NCBI GenBank assembly: GCA_018333865.1
Contig: JAGXSE010000009.1
Coordinates: 139,460 to 203,459 of the forward strand
Length of the DNA: 64,000 nt
Direction of reading: 5' to 3'
Source: Syntrophomonadaceae bacterium
GTDB lineage: Bacteria; Bacillota; PH28-bin88
Part shown: positions 24,353-34,554 of the stretch, piece after piece
Position numbering within the stretch: position 1 is the stretch's first letter
Layout: each line of letters starts with the position of its first letter
Position numbers and translations under genes: made by a program
Notes under the pieces: model-generated
Database searches by the model: none
Told to the model about the DNA's origin: nothing
What the model saw: only the letters and a program-made list of their open reading frames with translations

Positions 24353-25690
24353 TTGGGCAACCAGCCGGCAAACGCAATTATCAAGCAAGAAGTTATGCGC
24401 TGCAACCGCTGCGGCCTCTGCCAGGACGCCTGCCCCACCTACAGGGCTACAGGGGAAGAAATGGCTGTTGCCAGGGGACGAAACCGGATGCTCAGGATGG
24501 CTGTTGACGGCCAGATCGAATTTGAAAAAGAGCCCGCTGTTTTTACGATGATTGATGCCTGCCTCTTATGCAAAGCCTGTGTGGTTAATTGCCCTTCCTC
24601 TGTAGCCACCGATAAGATCATACTGGCCGCCAGAGCCGCCTGGCGCCAGATCCACGGGCTATCCTGGCTGCAACGGACACTGTACCGGGGCGTATTTTCC
24701 CACAGCAACCGGGCCAGGTTTTTAAATAAGCTGGCCCGCTTCTATCAAAAATCCGGCGCCCGGTGGCTGGTGAGAAAGTCCGGACTGGCCGGGGCGAGCC
24801 CGGGCCTAAGAGCAGCAGAAGCCCTGCTGCCGGCGGAAGCAAACCCAAATGTTCGCCAAAACATCCTGGAAAGGCCCCTGGCCAAAGGCATGGGTCCCCA
24901 GGTGACCTATTTCCTCGGCTGCGCTGTGGAAAACCTGGTTGGAAATATTGGCCTGGCCACCCTGGACCTCCTGGAAGCCCTGCAATGCCGGATAACGATT
25001 CCGGACACCAATTGCTGCGGGGCCCCTCACTACAACAGCGGCGACCAGACTGAGGCTGTCCGTTTGGCCAAGAAAAATGTATCTCTCCTGGAGCATACTT
25101 CCGGGCCCATCATCTGCGACTGTGCATCCTGCGGCGATTCTCTGAAAGAATACCCCGAATGGCTGCCTGCTCCCGGCGGATCCCCGGCCCAAGGGATGGC
25201 CATGCGGATTACGGACGTAACCGCCTGGCTGACTGAATACGGGCTACCTACCGAGAAAATGGCGCCCCTGCCAATTGCTGTTACCTACCATGATCCGTGT
25301 CATTTGGCCCGGGGACTTAAGGTCAAAGAGGCTCCCCGGAGAGTGCTGGCGGCTATTCCCGGCCTCCGGCTGCTGGAGATGAAAGAATCTGACATGTGTT
25401 GCGGCGGAGCAGGCTCCTTCGGCATCACCCACCCGGAATTATCCCTGCTGGTGTTAAAGCGGAAAATCAATAACATTATAGCTACAGGGGCGCAAGCAGT
25501 GGTTACTTCCTGCCCCTCCTGCACCATGCAGCTGGCTTACGGACTTAAACACTTTAATCTGCCCATACCAGTTCTTCATCCTGTCCAGCTGGCGGTTTTT
25601 AGCCTCTTTTTAAGCGGCAGCCTGATTAAGCCCCGGACTGACTTAGGCCTATTGACAAGACTGATGGCAACCGTAGCGGCTGATAGCTAA
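24353..25690 (+). CDS. glcF: Glycolate oxidase iron-sulfur subunit GlcF
   Basis: A 445-residue Fe-S protein. Residues about 12-85 hold two [4Fe-4S] motifs (CNRCGLCQDACP, CLLCKACVVNCP). Two CCG (cysteine-rich) domains follow (NCCGAPHYNSGD; YHDPCHLARG and MCCGGAGSFG). It should accept electrons from the flavin subunits and pass them on, probably to the quinone pool or another carrier. TTG start at 24353 behind AGGGAGGTG. A terminator shared with the converging niaR-like gene follows. Confidence 0.87.
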   Translation: MGNQPANAIIKQEVMRCNRCGLCQDACPTYRATGEEMAVARGRNRMLRMAVDGQIEFEKEPAVFTMIDACLLCKACVVNCPSSVATDKIILAARAAWRQIHGLSWLQRTLYRGVFSHSNRARFLNKLARFYQKSGARWLVRKSGLAGASPGLRAAEALLPAEANPNVRQNILERPLAKGMGPQVTYFLGCAVENLVGNIGLATLDLLEALQCRITIPDTNCCGAPHYNSGDQTEAVRLAKKNVSLLEHTSGPIICDCASCGDSLKEYPEWLPAPGGSPAQGMAMRITDVTAWLTEYGLPTEKMAPLPIAVTYHDPCHLARGLKVKEAPRRVLAAIPGLRLLEMKESDMCCGGAGSFGITHPELSLLVLKRKINNIIATGAQAVVTSCPSCTMQLAYGLKHFNLPIPVLHPVQLAVFSLFLSGSLIKPRTDLGLLTRLMATVAADS

Positions 25691-25696
25691 AAAAAT

Positions 25697-25716
25697 AAGC
25701 CCGTCAGGGCTTTTTT
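25697..25716. terminator. Bidirectional terminator
   Basis: AAGCCC, GTCA loop, GGGCTT. It has T-runs on both strands and serves glcF (+) and the niaR-like gene (-). Confidence 0.8.
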
Positions 25717-25718
25717 CT

Positions 25719-26240
25719 TTAATTGTCCTCCAGCAGGAGGCCGGCCCTCCTCAGGGCAGCCTGAATTCCGTCCAGGATTTGTTCGGACCTGGCCTGGACG
25801 GTGTGAATATGGGTACCTCCAGTAAGGGCCAACAGGGGCTCTGCCCCGGTTTGGTCCAACCGCACAAGAAAATCTGCGACATCCTGCCGTGAGGAAAGCA
25901 GCAACAATCCTTTAAGTTCCCCGTAAACCGGATGCTCCACTGCCACATCCAAGACCTGACCGCCCTGATCAATAATGATCAGGAGTTCCTCTTCCAGCCT
26001 CCGGCGGTCATGGCAGACGGCAAAGGTCCGGGTTTTACCCTTTGGAAGAGCGGAAGGAACCGTCAGATATCCCTGGGGGGTGGCCCATATTTGTTCGCCC
26101 GAGGCTCGCAGTACGGCCATATCCTGCACAATTACCTGCCGGCTGACCCCCATTCTCCTGGCAAGTTCTGTTCCTGTCACCGGCTCATGCCCATTTTGCA
26201 GCATGTGCAGGATTAGTCTGCGCCGCTCTTTTGCATCCAT
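25719..26240 (-). CDS. niaR: NiaR/YrxA-type niacin-responsive repressor
   Basis: A 173-residue protein with an N-terminal winged helix (HTH_11 type, ELARRMGVSRQVIVQDMAVL) and a C-terminal 3H domain. The three conserved histidine areas appear as VCHDRR, VEHPVYGEL and TGGTHIHT. NiaR binds niacin and represses NAD-salvage and niacin-uptake genes. The start is ATG 26240 behind AAGGAG. Its presence supports the niacin assignment of the S component at 20803. Confidence 0.85.
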   Translation of the reverse strand: MDAKERRRLILHMLQNGHEPVTGTELARRMGVSRQVIVQDMAVLRASGEQIWATPQGYLTVPSALPKGKTRTFAVCHDRRRLEEELLIIIDQGGQVLDVAVEHPVYGELKGLLLLSSRQDVADFLVRLDQTGAEPLLALTGGTHIHTVQARSEQILDGIQAALRRAGLLLEDN

Positions 26241-26269
26241 GCTCCTTCCCTCTCTCAACAGTCGCTCAA

Positions 26270-26662
26270 TTAAAAACAGGATTTAGCCTGAACCCGATCC
26301 ATAAATTTGGCTAAGGAAATAATATAGCGGTGGTGGACGCCCTCCCCAATTTTTTCCCTGGCGTCAAAAGCCTCTACCCTGAAAACGAGCCGCTTGCCGT
26401 CAATTTCGATCAGTTCGGATACTGCTGCCACATCCATCCCCATCGGGGTAGCCGCCAGGTGTTTAATATTCAATTCAACACCCACCGTTGCCATACCTTC
26501 ACCCAGGAGGGGATCGACACTGGTCAGAGCCGCCTTTTCCATCAGACCGATCATGGCAGGAGTTGCAAAGACCAAAACGCTCCCACTGCCAAATCTGACC
26601 GCGGTATTGCTTTCGTCCACCTTAACCCTGGCTTCTCCCCGCAAACCAACATGCAATTCCAA
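26270..26662 (-). CDS. FlK-like hot-dog thioesterase
   Basis: A 130-residue single hot-dog domain protein. RFGSGSVLVFATPAMIGLME near residue 25 resembles fluoroacetyl-CoA thioesterase FlK and relatives, which hydrolyse short acyl-CoAs. I favour the TTG at 26662, eight bases after AGGAGG; the frame runs to 26722 through a repeated element with no ribosome binding site. The gene lies 29 bases upstream of niaR. Substrate unknown. Confidence 0.65.
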   Translation of the reverse strand: MELHVGLRGEARVKVDESNTAVRFGSGSVLVFATPAMIGLMEKAALTSVDPLLGEGMATVGVELNIKHLAATPMGMDVAAVSELIEIDGKRLVFRVEAFDAREKIGEGVHHRYIISLAKFMDRVQAKSCF

Positions 26663-26697
26663 TTTAGAAACCTCCTGCCCTGAAAATAAAGCACTCA

Positions 26698-26780
26698 GTA
26701 CTGTGCACCCACAAGAAAACAACTCCGTACTATTTTCGTTCCCCTGATGGTACCCCTCTTGGTGGGGGCATGGATATCTA
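26698..26780. repeat. Dispersed intergenic element, copy A
   Basis: This 83-base stretch, from the stop of the inositol-phosphatase-family gene towards the thioesterase, aligns with 31838-31902. Shared blocks are GTACTGTG, TTTTCGTT, TGGTACC and GGCATGG-TATCTA, with gaps between. Both copies precede a minus-strand gene. Confidence 0.55.
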
Positions 26781-27689
26781 CCCAGTCCATTGGACCAAGC
26801 CCTTGATCCGGGAGGCCAGGCAGGGGTTTCCGGCTGCCAACATTTGAAACCGCAGGCGCTTCAAGAGGCCTTCGTCCTGCGCCACCTGCCACAAGTAGTA
26901 CTTGAACCCCCCTGGAGAGAACCTTCCCTCCTCGATCGCCAGCAAGTCCACCACCCCGCCGGCATTCCTGACCAGGTGGCTGCTCTGGGCAACATCAGTA
27001 ATTTTTAACCTGCCGGATAAACTTAAATAACCGTCGTACTGGCCGCTGGCTACCTGGCACAGATCCAGGATGGTGCTGCCGAGCCTTCGCTGGATAACCC
27101 GGTTATCCAATACTGCCAGGTAACCAGGAGGCAGGAAAGGAGTATCATCAAGGTCCATCCCCAGCAAGACCCTAGATTTAAGTTCCGTGACAGGAGAAGG
27201 TTTAATCTTTACAGGGTGCTGTCCCCGCTGAAAATAAGCTCCCTGACCGTTAAGAGCCCAATATACATTTCCGCCATACAGATCCCCGTGGACACTTACC
27301 TCAATGGCCCGGTCGTCCCCTAAGCGCTCCAGCTCCGCTAACCGGCCTATACCCAAAGAAACAGCCAATCGTGGTTCCGGCGTTGGGTGGGGGCGCAGGT
27401 TATTGGACCCATCCACCGGGTCGACAACCATAAAAAATTCCGGTACTCCTCTCCCATAAGCCCTGACCCCTGATTCTTCGCTGATTACCAGCATTCCGCC
27501 TCCAGGCTTCAAGGCAGACAAGGAATCCTCCAGCATCTTATCCACCAGCAGGTCCAGCCCGGTCGCCCGATCGCCTGATCTATTCTCGCAGATGTTTTGC
27601 CTGTTGATATCATAGCCCCGTTCGATCTGTTCCGCTACCCGGTAATTGATGTCCCGCAAAAACGCCATGGCCAGCGGCAGCAATTCCAA
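26778..27689 (-). CDS. Inositol monophosphatase / FBPase-like sugar phosphatase
   Basis: A 303-residue protein of the Li-sensitive phosphatase superfamily. Metal-binding motifs are VISEESG near residue 75, DPVDGSNNL near 95 (usual form DPIDGTxNF), and RLKITDVAQSSHLVRNAGG near 230. It would hydrolyse a phosphomonoester such as inositol phosphate, fructose 1,6-bisphosphate or 3'-phosphoadenosine 5'-phosphate; the sequence does not decide. TTG start behind GGAG. It follows ndk on the minus strand after a hairpin. Confidence 0.72.
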   Translation of the reverse strand: MELLPLAMAFLRDINYRVAEQIERGYDINRQNICENRSGDRATGLDLLVDKMLEDSLSALKPGGGMLVISEESGVRAYGRGVPEFFMVVDPVDGSNNLRPHPTPEPRLAVSLGIGRLAELERLGDDRAIEVSVHGDLYGGNVYWALNGQGAYFQRGQHPVKIKPSPVTELKSRVLLGMDLDDTPFLPPGYLAVLDNRVIQRRLGSTILDLCQVASGQYDGYLSLSGRLKITDVAQSSHLVRNAGGVVDLLAIEEGRFSPGGFKYYLWQVAQDEGLLKRLRFQMLAAGNPCLASRIKGLVQWTG

Positions 27690-27720
27690 TTATTTCACTC
27701 CGCATCTTAAGTAATAAACA

Positions 27721-27746
27721 GCCCCTATCACAAGTATGATAAGGGC
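27721..27746 (-). terminator. Hairpin after ndk
   Basis: On the minus strand GCCCTTATCA pairs with TGATAGGGGC (one G-U pair), followed by a moderately T-rich TGTTTATT. Confidence 0.55.
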
Positions 27747-27768
27747 AAAATAGAATTAAAGCTCTTGC

Positions 27769-28218
27769 CTATTCATAGACCCATCTTTCCAGATCTTTCT
27801 GGTAAGCATGGATATCTGTTTCCTGAAAATAGATGCCGATCTCCCTGGCTGCACTTTCTGCAGAGTCGGCTCCATGAATTACATTTCGGCCTACCTCAAC
27901 ACCATAGTCCCCCCGAATAGTACCCGGGGCCGCCTCTGCCGGATTGGTGGCGCCGATCAGCTTCCTGGCACCGGCAACTACCCCCTTACCTTCCCACACC
28001 ATAGCCACCACCGGTCCGCTGGTAATATAATCCACCAAACCAGGATAAAAGGGTTTCCCAAGGTGTTCTTGATAGTGGCTCTCCGCCATTACTCTGGCTA
28101 CCCGCAGCATCCGCAGGGCAACAAGACGCCAGCCTTTGCCTTCAAACCGGCGGACAACTTCACCGACCAAATTCCGCTGCACCCCATCGGGTTTAACCAT
28201 CACGAAGGTTCTTTCCAA
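27769..28218 (-). CDS. ndk: Nucleoside diphosphate kinase
   Basis: A 149-residue protein, the usual length. It transfers the gamma phosphate from ATP to nucleoside diphosphates. [14 protein letters not shown] is at the N terminus and the active-site histidine is in [13 protein letters not shown] chose the TTG at 28218, which gives the usual start (MERTF); a GTG two codons earlier is the alternative. ftsH lies upstream with a gap of about 25 bases. Confidence 0.93.
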   Translation of the reverse strand: MERTFVMVKPDGVQRNLVGEVVRRFEGKGWRLVALRMLRVARVMAESHYQEHLGKPFYPGLVDYITSGPVVAMVWEGKGVVAGARKLIGATNPAEAAPGTIRGDYGVEVGRNVIHGADSAESAAREIGIYFQETDIHAYQKDLERWVYE

Positions 28219-28243
28219 AATCACAACCCTCCCTAAACGTGTA

Positions 28244-30193
28244 TCACTCCAGCCTTCCTATCGGTATGCGCCCAAATCTGAAAGTTACCCTGGTCTCGGC
28301 CTTTTCAGGGGCAACCCGCCGGGCTTCTGAAGTAACCGGGAGGGGTAAGCCTAAGCCGCCGTCACTCTTTGGCGACGGGCTCTCACTCCTGGCATCAAGC
28401 TCACGCATCAACTGCAGGAATTCTTCCGCTTCCAGGGTTTCTCTTTCCATCAGGGCTTTAGCAACCGCATGCAGGCGGTTCATGTTCTCCTGCAGTATTT
28501 TCTTGGCTCTGGCATAACATTCATCCATAATCCGCCGGGCTTCCTTGTCAATAGAAAAGGCTACCGCCTCGCTGTAATTGCGGTCCCTGGCAATGTCCCG
28601 TCCTAAAAAGACCTGCTCCTGGCGCCGGCCAAAAGTCAATGGGCCCAGCTCCTCAGACATGCCATACTCGGTGATGATCTTCCTCACCATTTCAGTAGCC
28701 CGCTCCAGGTCATTCTGTGCCCCTGTGCTGACTTCCTGCAAAACCATAGCCTCCGACACCCGTCCGCCCAAAAGCATCGTCACCATGTCCAGGATTTGGG
28801 ACCTGGTCATGTAGCGCCGGTCTTCCTTGGGAAGAAGGAGAGTGTAGCCTCCCGCCCGGCCCCTGGGAATAATGGAAACTTTATGCACCGGGTCTGTGTT
28901 GGGCAGCATATGGCCAACAATGGCATGGCCAGCCTCATGGTAGGCTACCAAACGCTTTTCATAATCGCTGATTACCCTGGATTTTTTCTCCGGGCCAGCG
29001 ATTACCCTTTCGACAGAATCTTCCAATTCCTCCATGGTGATCTGCTTAAGGTTCCGGCGGGCAGCCAAAAGAGCCGCTTCGTTAACCAGGTTAGCCAGGT
29101 CAGCGCCGGTAAATCCAGGTGTTCTCCTGGCCAGCACATCCAGATCTACAATTTTTTCAATCGGCTTCCCCTTTATATGAACCTGGAGGATTTCTTTCCT
29201 GCCTTTAACGTCGGGAACATCCACCACGATCTGCCGATCAAACCGGCCGGGTCTGAGGAGAGCCGGATCAAGAATGTCTGGCCGGTTGGTAGCCGCGATA
29301 ATTATTATTCCTTCGTTGGTTGCAAACCCGTCCATTTCCACCAGGAGTTGGTTTAAGGTCTGCTCTCTTTCGTCATGGCCGCCGCCCAATCCGGCTCCGC
29401 GCTGACGCCCGACAGCATCGATCTCATCGATGAAAACGATGCAGGGAGAATTCTTTTTGGCCTGCTCAAATAAATCCCGCACCCTCGAGGCCCCCACGCC
29501 TACAAACATCTCCACAAAGTCCGAACCGCTGATGCTGTAGAAGGGAACACCTGCCTCACCGGCCACCGCCCTGGCTAAGAGGGTCTTACCAGTGCCGGGA
29601 GGGCCAAAAAGGAGCACCCCCTTAGGGATTTTCGCTCCCAGATCGTTGAATTTCCTGGGGTTTTTCAGAAATTCCACGACCTCCTCCAGTTCCTCCTTAA
29701 CCTCGTCAGCCCCTGCCACATCATCAAAGGTGACCTTCTTTTTGTCATCAGTATGCAACCGGGCTCTGGACTTGCCAAACTGCATCACCCGGCTGCCGCC
29801 TCCCTGGGTTTGCTGCATCATGAAAAAGACAAGACCCACCAATAGCAGTATTGGGAGCATAGTCCCCAATAAACCAGTCCACCAAGGGGCGCCTTTGATC
29901 GGCTCAGTTTTTACAGTAACTCCTTTTTCACTTAGGAAGCGCTGGAGACCCGGATCAGGCATTACTTCAAGGAAAAACATCTGACCGGTGGTCAGTGTGC
30001 CGTCAATTCTGATAGTCGCGTCTTTGGGATTAAAGACTACTTCCTTAACCTGTCCTTTTTCCACATGCCCCATAAAGGTGCTGTAATCAATTTCCTGCAC
30101 CTGTTGCTGCGGAGGGGTGGTCATCCTGATTACTGAAACCGCCATTAAAACAATTAATAGATAAATAGCCAAATTTCTAAACACCCGGTTCAA
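28244..30193 (-). CDS. ftsH: ATP-dependent zinc metalloprotease FtsH
   Basis: A 649-residue membrane-anchored AAA protease for quality control of membrane and regulatory proteins. It has two N-terminal membrane segments (about 8-28 and 105-127) around an external domain, Walker A GPPGTGKT near 195, Walker [12 protein letters not shown], the second region of homology [19 protein letters not shown], and the zinc motif HEAGH near 416. TTG 30193 lies behind GGAAGGAGGG; the longer frame to 30247 lacks a site. It follows tilS, but the hpt gene that often lies between the two is absent. Confidence 0.95.
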   Translation of the reverse strand: MNRVFRNLAIYLLIVLMAVSVIRMTTPPQQQVQEIDYSTFMGHVEKGQVKEVVFNPKDATIRIDGTLTTGQMFFLEVMPDPGLQRFLSEKGVTVKTEPIKGAPWWTGLLGTMLPILLLVGLVFFMMQQTQGGGSRVMQFGKSRARLHTDDKKKVTFDDVAGADEVKEELEEVVEFLKNPRKFNDLGAKIPKGVLLFGPPGTGKTLLARAVAGEAGVPFYSISGSDFVEMFVGVGASRVRDLFEQAKKNSPCIVFIDEIDAVGRQRGAGLGGGHDEREQTLNQLLVEMDGFATNEGIIIIAATNRPDILDPALLRPGRFDRQIVVDVPDVKGRKEILQVHIKGKPIEKIVDLDVLARRTPGFTGADLANLVNEAALLAARRNLKQITMEELEDSVERVIAGPEKKSRVISDYEKRLVAYHEAGHAIVGHMLPNTDPVHKVSIIPRGRAGGYTLLLPKEDRRYMTRSQILDMVTMLLGGRVSEAMVLQEVSTGAQNDLERATEMVRKIITEYGMSEELGPLTFGRRQEQVFLGRDIARDRNYSEAVAFSIDKEARRIMDECYARAKKILQENMNRLHAVAKALMERETLEAEEFLQLMRELDARSESPSPKSDGGLGLPLPVTSEARRVAPEKAETRVTFRFGRIPIGRLE

Positions 30194-30336
30194 CTTGACC
30201 CTCCTTCCAACCGCCAACAAAGCACTTTCCATATCATAGGAAGTCATTATAACATATTATGCCGGCGGTTTCAAACCAAAGACTGTAAAATTTGCATAAT
30301 AATTTATGATCAATTTTCAATCATTAACTTTCGTTT

Positions 30337-31737
30337 CTAATCGGCTGGATCAACAGGCACCAATTCGATGCATAAGAGTCGTTTTGTTTCAGGTTCAATT
30401 TTGTACCGATTATCGATCCGGTACCCTGCGACCCAAAGGATATCCTTTGCTGTGGCAATTATGGGCACCAGGTCCCTTTTTTCCTTGGGAACCTTTTGGT
30501 CGATAAAAAATTCTTTCAGGCTTTTAAATCCCGGCGCTCCAAGAGGAAAAAACCTGTCCCCCTGCTTGCGCAGACGGACAAATACCGGGCCGCTAACCTT
30601 ATCCCAATCCAGCACGCACTGATTGGTCAACGTACCGGGAGAAAACCGGAGCAGGAATCCTCTTTTTTCTTCAACTCTGGTGCGCACCAGCAGGTTTTGC
30701 CCAGCCAAGGGCGTATCTCCTGGGATTGCAACCTCAATCGCAAAATGTTCCGGCTGCCGTTTTGAAACAGAAAGCCTTAGCAAGAGCCAGTCCTTTTGGC
30801 GCAGGATAGCGACACCGCATGGAAAAGTAATCCCTTTTTTTCTTTCTCCCCTTGCAAGTTCTAGCGCCCCTTCCACATGGGTAAAAGCCAGGCCCTCTTT
30901 ACTTCCGGTCAGTGCGGCATAACACTGCCTGATACCCCGCCCCTGGATGGCTGCCGGCAAAAGATTAAATTCCCTCACCGGAATTTTGATGCCCTCACCG
31001 GTTGATATGACAAGAGGAGCAATGGACATGCTGCACACCTGTTCTAACAGTTCATCCTCTTCCCGCAACACCTTGGACATCCGGTTAATGGTATCCAAAA
31101 TCCTGGGGTTATAACGCTCAAGCTCCGGCAAAAGGTGCTGGCGAACCCGATTGCGCTGGTAATCGGTTTTAAGGTTTGAAGAATCCTCCCGGCTTGGCAG
31201 TCCATGCTGCCGGCAGTACTCCTCAATTTCTTTACGGGTAATCTGCAGCAGGGGACGGATCACCCCCTGGGAAAGAGGCAGCATGCCCTTTAGCCCGCTG
31301 GTGCCTGATCCCCGCAAGAAGTTTAACAGGATTGTCTCCGCCTGATCGTTTGCATGATGGCCGACTGCAATTTTGGCAAGGCCTCTTTGGGATGCAACGC
31401 GGCGCAAAAACCGGTACCTGGCCTGACGGGCAGCCTCCTGCACAGAAAGGCCCTTCTTGCCGGTCAGATTCTTGACGTTAATTTTTTCAATCACTGCCGG
31501 AATTCCCCACTCTTTAGCCAGGTGACTCACGAATTCTGCGTCTTCCTCAGCCTCCCGGCCCCGCAATCCATGATTTAGATGGGCAGCCCAAAGGGTCAAG
31601 GGAAATTCCTCAGTCAGGCATTGCAGTGCATGCAGAAGAGCTACAGAATCTGGTCCTCCGGATACGGCAACCAACACCCCGTCATGTGGCTCCAGCAGTC
31701 TATATTTTATTATGTTTTTAAGGACCTTTTCCAGCAT
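30337..31737 (-). CDS. tilS: tRNA(Ile)-lysidine synthetase TilS
   Basis: A 466-residue enzyme that converts the wobble C of tRNA-Ile(CAU) to lysidine. It has the N-terminal PP-loop SGGPDSVALLHAL at about 26-38, VGHHANDQAETILLNFLRGSG near 125, a central helical region, and the C-terminal TilS domain (FFPLGAPGFKSLKEFFIDQK). It starts at ATG 31737. The gap to spoIIE (31738-32045) holds the spoIIE terminator and copy B of the dispersed repeat, and no gene. Confidence 0.94.
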   Translation of the reverse strand: MLEKVLKNIIKYRLLEPHDGVLVAVSGGPDSVALLHALQCLTEEFPLTLWAAHLNHGLRGREAEEDAEFVSHLAKEWGIPAVIEKINVKNLTGKKGLSVQEAARQARYRFLRRVASQRGLAKIAVGHHANDQAETILLNFLRGSGTSGLKGMLPLSQGVIRPLLQITRKEIEEYCRQHGLPSREDSSNLKTDYQRNRVRQHLLPELERYNPRILDTINRMSKVLREEDELLEQVCSMSIAPLVISTGEGIKIPVREFNLLPAAIQGRGIRQCYAALTGSKEGLAFTHVEGALELARGERKKGITFPCGVAILRQKDWLLLRLSVSKRQPEHFAIEVAIPGDTPLAGQNLLVRTRVEEKRGFLLRFSPGTLTNQCVLDWDKVSGPVFVRLRKQGDRFFPLGAPGFKSLKEFFIDQKVPKEKRDLVPIIATAKDILWVAGYRIDNRYKIEPETKRLLCIELVPVDPAD

Positions 31738-31837
31738 GGTCCCATCATCTCTTCCCTACCCTGAAAATAGCGATTTACGATCTTTGCAACTCTATGATTA
31801 GGCGAATGCTTATAGTATGAAATTGATGTATTAAAGG

Positions 31838-31902
31838 GTACTGTGAACAGCTCAGCACTTTTTTCGTTACTCTGCTGGTACCGCAGGCGGCATGGTTATC
31901 TA
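31838..31902. repeat. Dispersed intergenic element, copy B
   Basis: Counterpart of 26698-26780, 65 bases, between spoIIE and tilS. Both copies are also followed on the minus strand, at different distances, by TATTTTCAGGG and a purine-rich stretch before the next gene. Confidence 0.5.
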
Positions 31903-32015
31903 TTTATGTGCTTTTTCGGCACCGGCTACTCTTTTTCCTGCCAATTACCAACCAATTTCATTTTTCAAGGACGCCTCATTCTACTATAGCTTAACATAAC
32001 CCCTGGCAAAATATA

Positions 32016-32045
32016 CCTAAAAATAGGGCGGGCATTTGCCCACCC
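32016..32045 (-). terminator. Terminator of spoIIE
   Basis: On the minus strand GGGTGGGC, AAAT, GCCCGCCC (one mismatch) is followed by TATTTTTAGG; it begins directly after the spoIIE stop. Confidence 0.7.
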
Positions 32046-34460
32046 CTACACAGCCTGCAGGTCCAGTCTGGCAGCCAGGATGCTGATGTCGTCCCGGGCC
32101 GCCTGATTACACCTTACCAGAGCAGCAGCAAGCAGTCCTTCAGCTATATCCTGAGGTTCCTGTTTACTCATTTTCCTTAAAGCCTCGGCTACCCAATCCT
32201 TATCCTGCCATTCGATGATCCCGTCAGTTACCATTACGATCAGGTCGCCGGATCGTAGCTTCAAACGCTGAATTTCAGGCTCTACCTGGGCCAGGATCCC
32301 AATTGGCAGTGAGCTGGCCTTGATTATTGTTACCTGTTCTCCCCTGACCAGGTAACTGGCAACTGCCCCGATTTTAACCAGCTCAGATTCTCCGCTGTTT
32401 AAATTTATTAATGCCAGATCCAAAGTAGCGAAACTCTCCTCCTCTGAGCGCAGCATTAAAGCCGAATTAACTGTTTTTATTGCCAACAGATATGGAAAAC
32501 CTGCTGCTATCAGTTTGCTCACCAGGTTGATAGCGGCCCGGCTTTCCTCAGCAGCCCTGGGCCCGCTTCCCATCCCATCGCTTAAAGCTAACAGGTGTTG
32601 ACCGCCTCTAATGACCTGGGAGCAATACCAGTCACCACTAGTACCGCTATCTTTCGCTTTCGCCTGGACAAAACTGGCGGAAACATCATAAACCGGTGCG
32701 GAATAGAGACGGAAAAAGCAGCTGCCACCGTTATCCGCCAATGAGCAGCCTGCAAGATCAACCGCTAACCGGCGTCCCGTCATCCGCGCAACAATTGGGG
32801 AGACTATCCTGGCACAATCCATTTCTCCCCGGCAAGCGCTGCTTTTAACCACAACCTCCAGCCAGTCTCCGCTGCCCTGTAAAGCATGGACAGCTATCAA
32901 ATCCATGCCACACCTTTTCGCTTCCCGCAGGATAGACGATTCCATATCCTCATAGAATTTGGCCTCCCGCTGGAGTTCTTGAGAAAGTTCTTGCATCATT
33001 TTGGCTACACCGTTTAGCTGTGCCGCCACTAACAGTCTGCTGTCTTCCAGGCGGCAGAGCAGGTGTCTTTCCTTTTGGAAGGCCCCAGTTAAACAACTGG
33101 CTGCAATAGCCAGCTCCTTGGTTCTGTTGCATCGCCGCTTAATCTCTTCAGGCACGTCCCGGGGACCAGCCCAGCCCTTAGCATCTGCAACAGCAAGCAA
33201 ATCCAGCAGCTGGCGGGAAGTAATATAAAAGTCCTTCTCCCAGCAAGCCTCGTACAGGGAGCAGTTGACACAAACTTTGGCTGAAATATCCTTAAATACA
33301 GAACTCACGGAGAAATCCTGTTTTACTTCGGCGCTGTTGACGGTATGCTGAAATGCTGCTGCCATCTCATGGAACAGGATGCTGATTTCTGTCACCCGCT
33401 GAGCGGCAAGCTGACGTACTTTTTCTGGCCAGACCTTTTCACCAGAACTCTCACCGGGTTTGGACAATTGCCACTCCTTGATTATCTTGAGGGGAACAAA
33501 AAGAAATAGCAGTCCTGCCAGGGCCGCTTCTACCATGTTGTGTCTCCAGGCGGGAAAGTCTTGGGCATACAAGGACAGGACCATTTGCCCTAAACCAAAC
33601 CCCAGGATTATTCCGATTTTGCCGTAACGGCGCACACTCCCTGCAAACAGACCACTCAAAGCGTAGACCCCGATCATGGGGGGATCGGGGTGTCCCAGCA
33701 AATTCGGCATCAAGCCAACTAAAGCGCCGATTGCGGCGCCGGCACCTGATCCCCAGACCAGGGCTGCCATCATGATGACAGCAATACCAGAAACTTGCCG
33801 CAAACTCAGGCCCCAAACCGACGCCTCTCCTAACCCCGCCCAGAAGCCAACCAGGACAAGGCTAAGGCAGGCGGATTCTTCCAGGGACAGGCCCTCCCGC
33901 CATTTCCGCAGATTCAGCACCCTGGCAGACGTTATAAAGGCAATGGCTAGACAAGCTGTCATAATAGCCTCCATCGCCAGCAGAATCTGAGCGTATACCA
34001 AGGGCTTATCCAGGTACAAAAACGCGGTTTTTATGGTTAAGGGGATCAGCGCGGCAAAAAAGGGCAAAAGCCAGCGATGTCTGTTGAAAAGGCCGCCAAA
34101 CAACCAGGAGATAAGCAAGATTACAGGATAGGGGGCAGCTGATGCCAGCGGAATATTCCCTATCAAAACAGGAAGTACGGTCATTTGAATTGCAATAGGC
34201 CACAACAAAAACCTGTGGGTTTGCCCGATGACAGTTAAAAAGGCAGGCCCAAAAGGGGACATCCCCCCCAAGAGTGATGCCTGAGCAAGGACCATGCCTG
34301 TTATCTGAAGGACGAGAGCCTCGGCCGAGAAAAATTGACCAAGCCAGCGGCCCAGAGGCAAGTCCGGTTGGTACGACTTGCTCATTTTATTGGCCGAAAA
34401 AGCCGGCTGCCTGGGCCCACCTGTTATCCGGCGGTAGGGATATACTTCGGGCAAATGCAT
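32046..34460 (-). CDS. spoIIE: Stage II sporulation protein E (SpoIIE)
   Basis: An 804-residue protein, close to the 827 residues of B. subtilis SpoIIE. The first 330 residues contain about ten hydrophobic segments, then a central oligomerisation region with a cysteine motif (CVNCSLYEACW near 405), then a PP2C phosphatase domain (LALSDGMGSGPRAAEE near 622, VMVTDGI, RDDISILAARL). It dephosphorylates SpoIIAA to activate sigma-F in the forespore and works at the asymmetric septum. ATG 34460 was kept as start for lack of a better one. A promoter with a Spo0A-type box lies upstream. Confidence 0.94.
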   Translation of the reverse strand: MHLPEVYPYRRITGGPRQPAFSANKMSKSYQPDLPLGRWLGQFFSAEALVLQITGMVLAQASLLGGMSPFGPAFLTVIGQTHRFLLWPIAIQMTVLPVLIGNIPLASAAPYPVILLISWLFGGLFNRHRWLLPFFAALIPLTIKTAFLYLDKPLVYAQILLAMEAIMTACLAIAFITSARVLNLRKWREGLSLEESACLSLVLVGFWAGLGEASVWGLSLRQVSGIAVIMMAALVWGSGAGAAIGALVGLMPNLLGHPDPPMIGVYALSGLFAGSVRRYGKIGIILGFGLGQMVLSLYAQDFPAWRHNMVEAALAGLLFLFVPLKIIKEWQLSKPGESSGEKVWPEKVRQLAAQRVTEISILFHEMAAAFQHTVNSAEVKQDFSVSSVFKDISAKVCVNCSLYEACWEKDFYITSRQLLDLLAVADAKGWAGPRDVPEEIKRRCNRTKELAIAASCLTGAFQKERHLLCRLEDSRLLVAAQLNGVAKMMQELSQELQREAKFYEDMESSILREAKRCGMDLIAVHALQGSGDWLEVVVKSSACRGEMDCARIVSPIVARMTGRRLAVDLAGCSLADNGGSCFFRLYSAPVYDVSASFVQAKAKDSGTSGDWYCSQVIRGGQHLLALSDGMGSGPRAAEESRAAINLVSKLIAAGFPYLLAIKTVNSALMLRSEEESFATLDLALINLNSGESELVKIGAVASYLVRGEQVTIIKASSLPIGILAQVEPEIQRLKLRSGDLIVMVTDGIIEWQDKDWVAEALRKMSKQEPQDIAEGLLAAALVRCNQAARDDISILAARLDLQAV

Positions 34461-34499
34461 CGGGTCTCACCCGCCTAGTTCTGTACTAACTAGGAGTAT

Positions 34500-34528
34500 A
34501 CTATATCCCCTGTCGCATTTAATGTCAT
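34500..34528 (-). promoter_or_regulatory. spoIIE promoter
   Basis: On the minus strand ATGACA (34528-34523), a 17-base spacer and TATAGT (34505-34500), 40 bases before the start codon. Confidence 0.55.
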
Positions 34529-34554
34529 CTTATGGTATATATTGGCAACAATCT

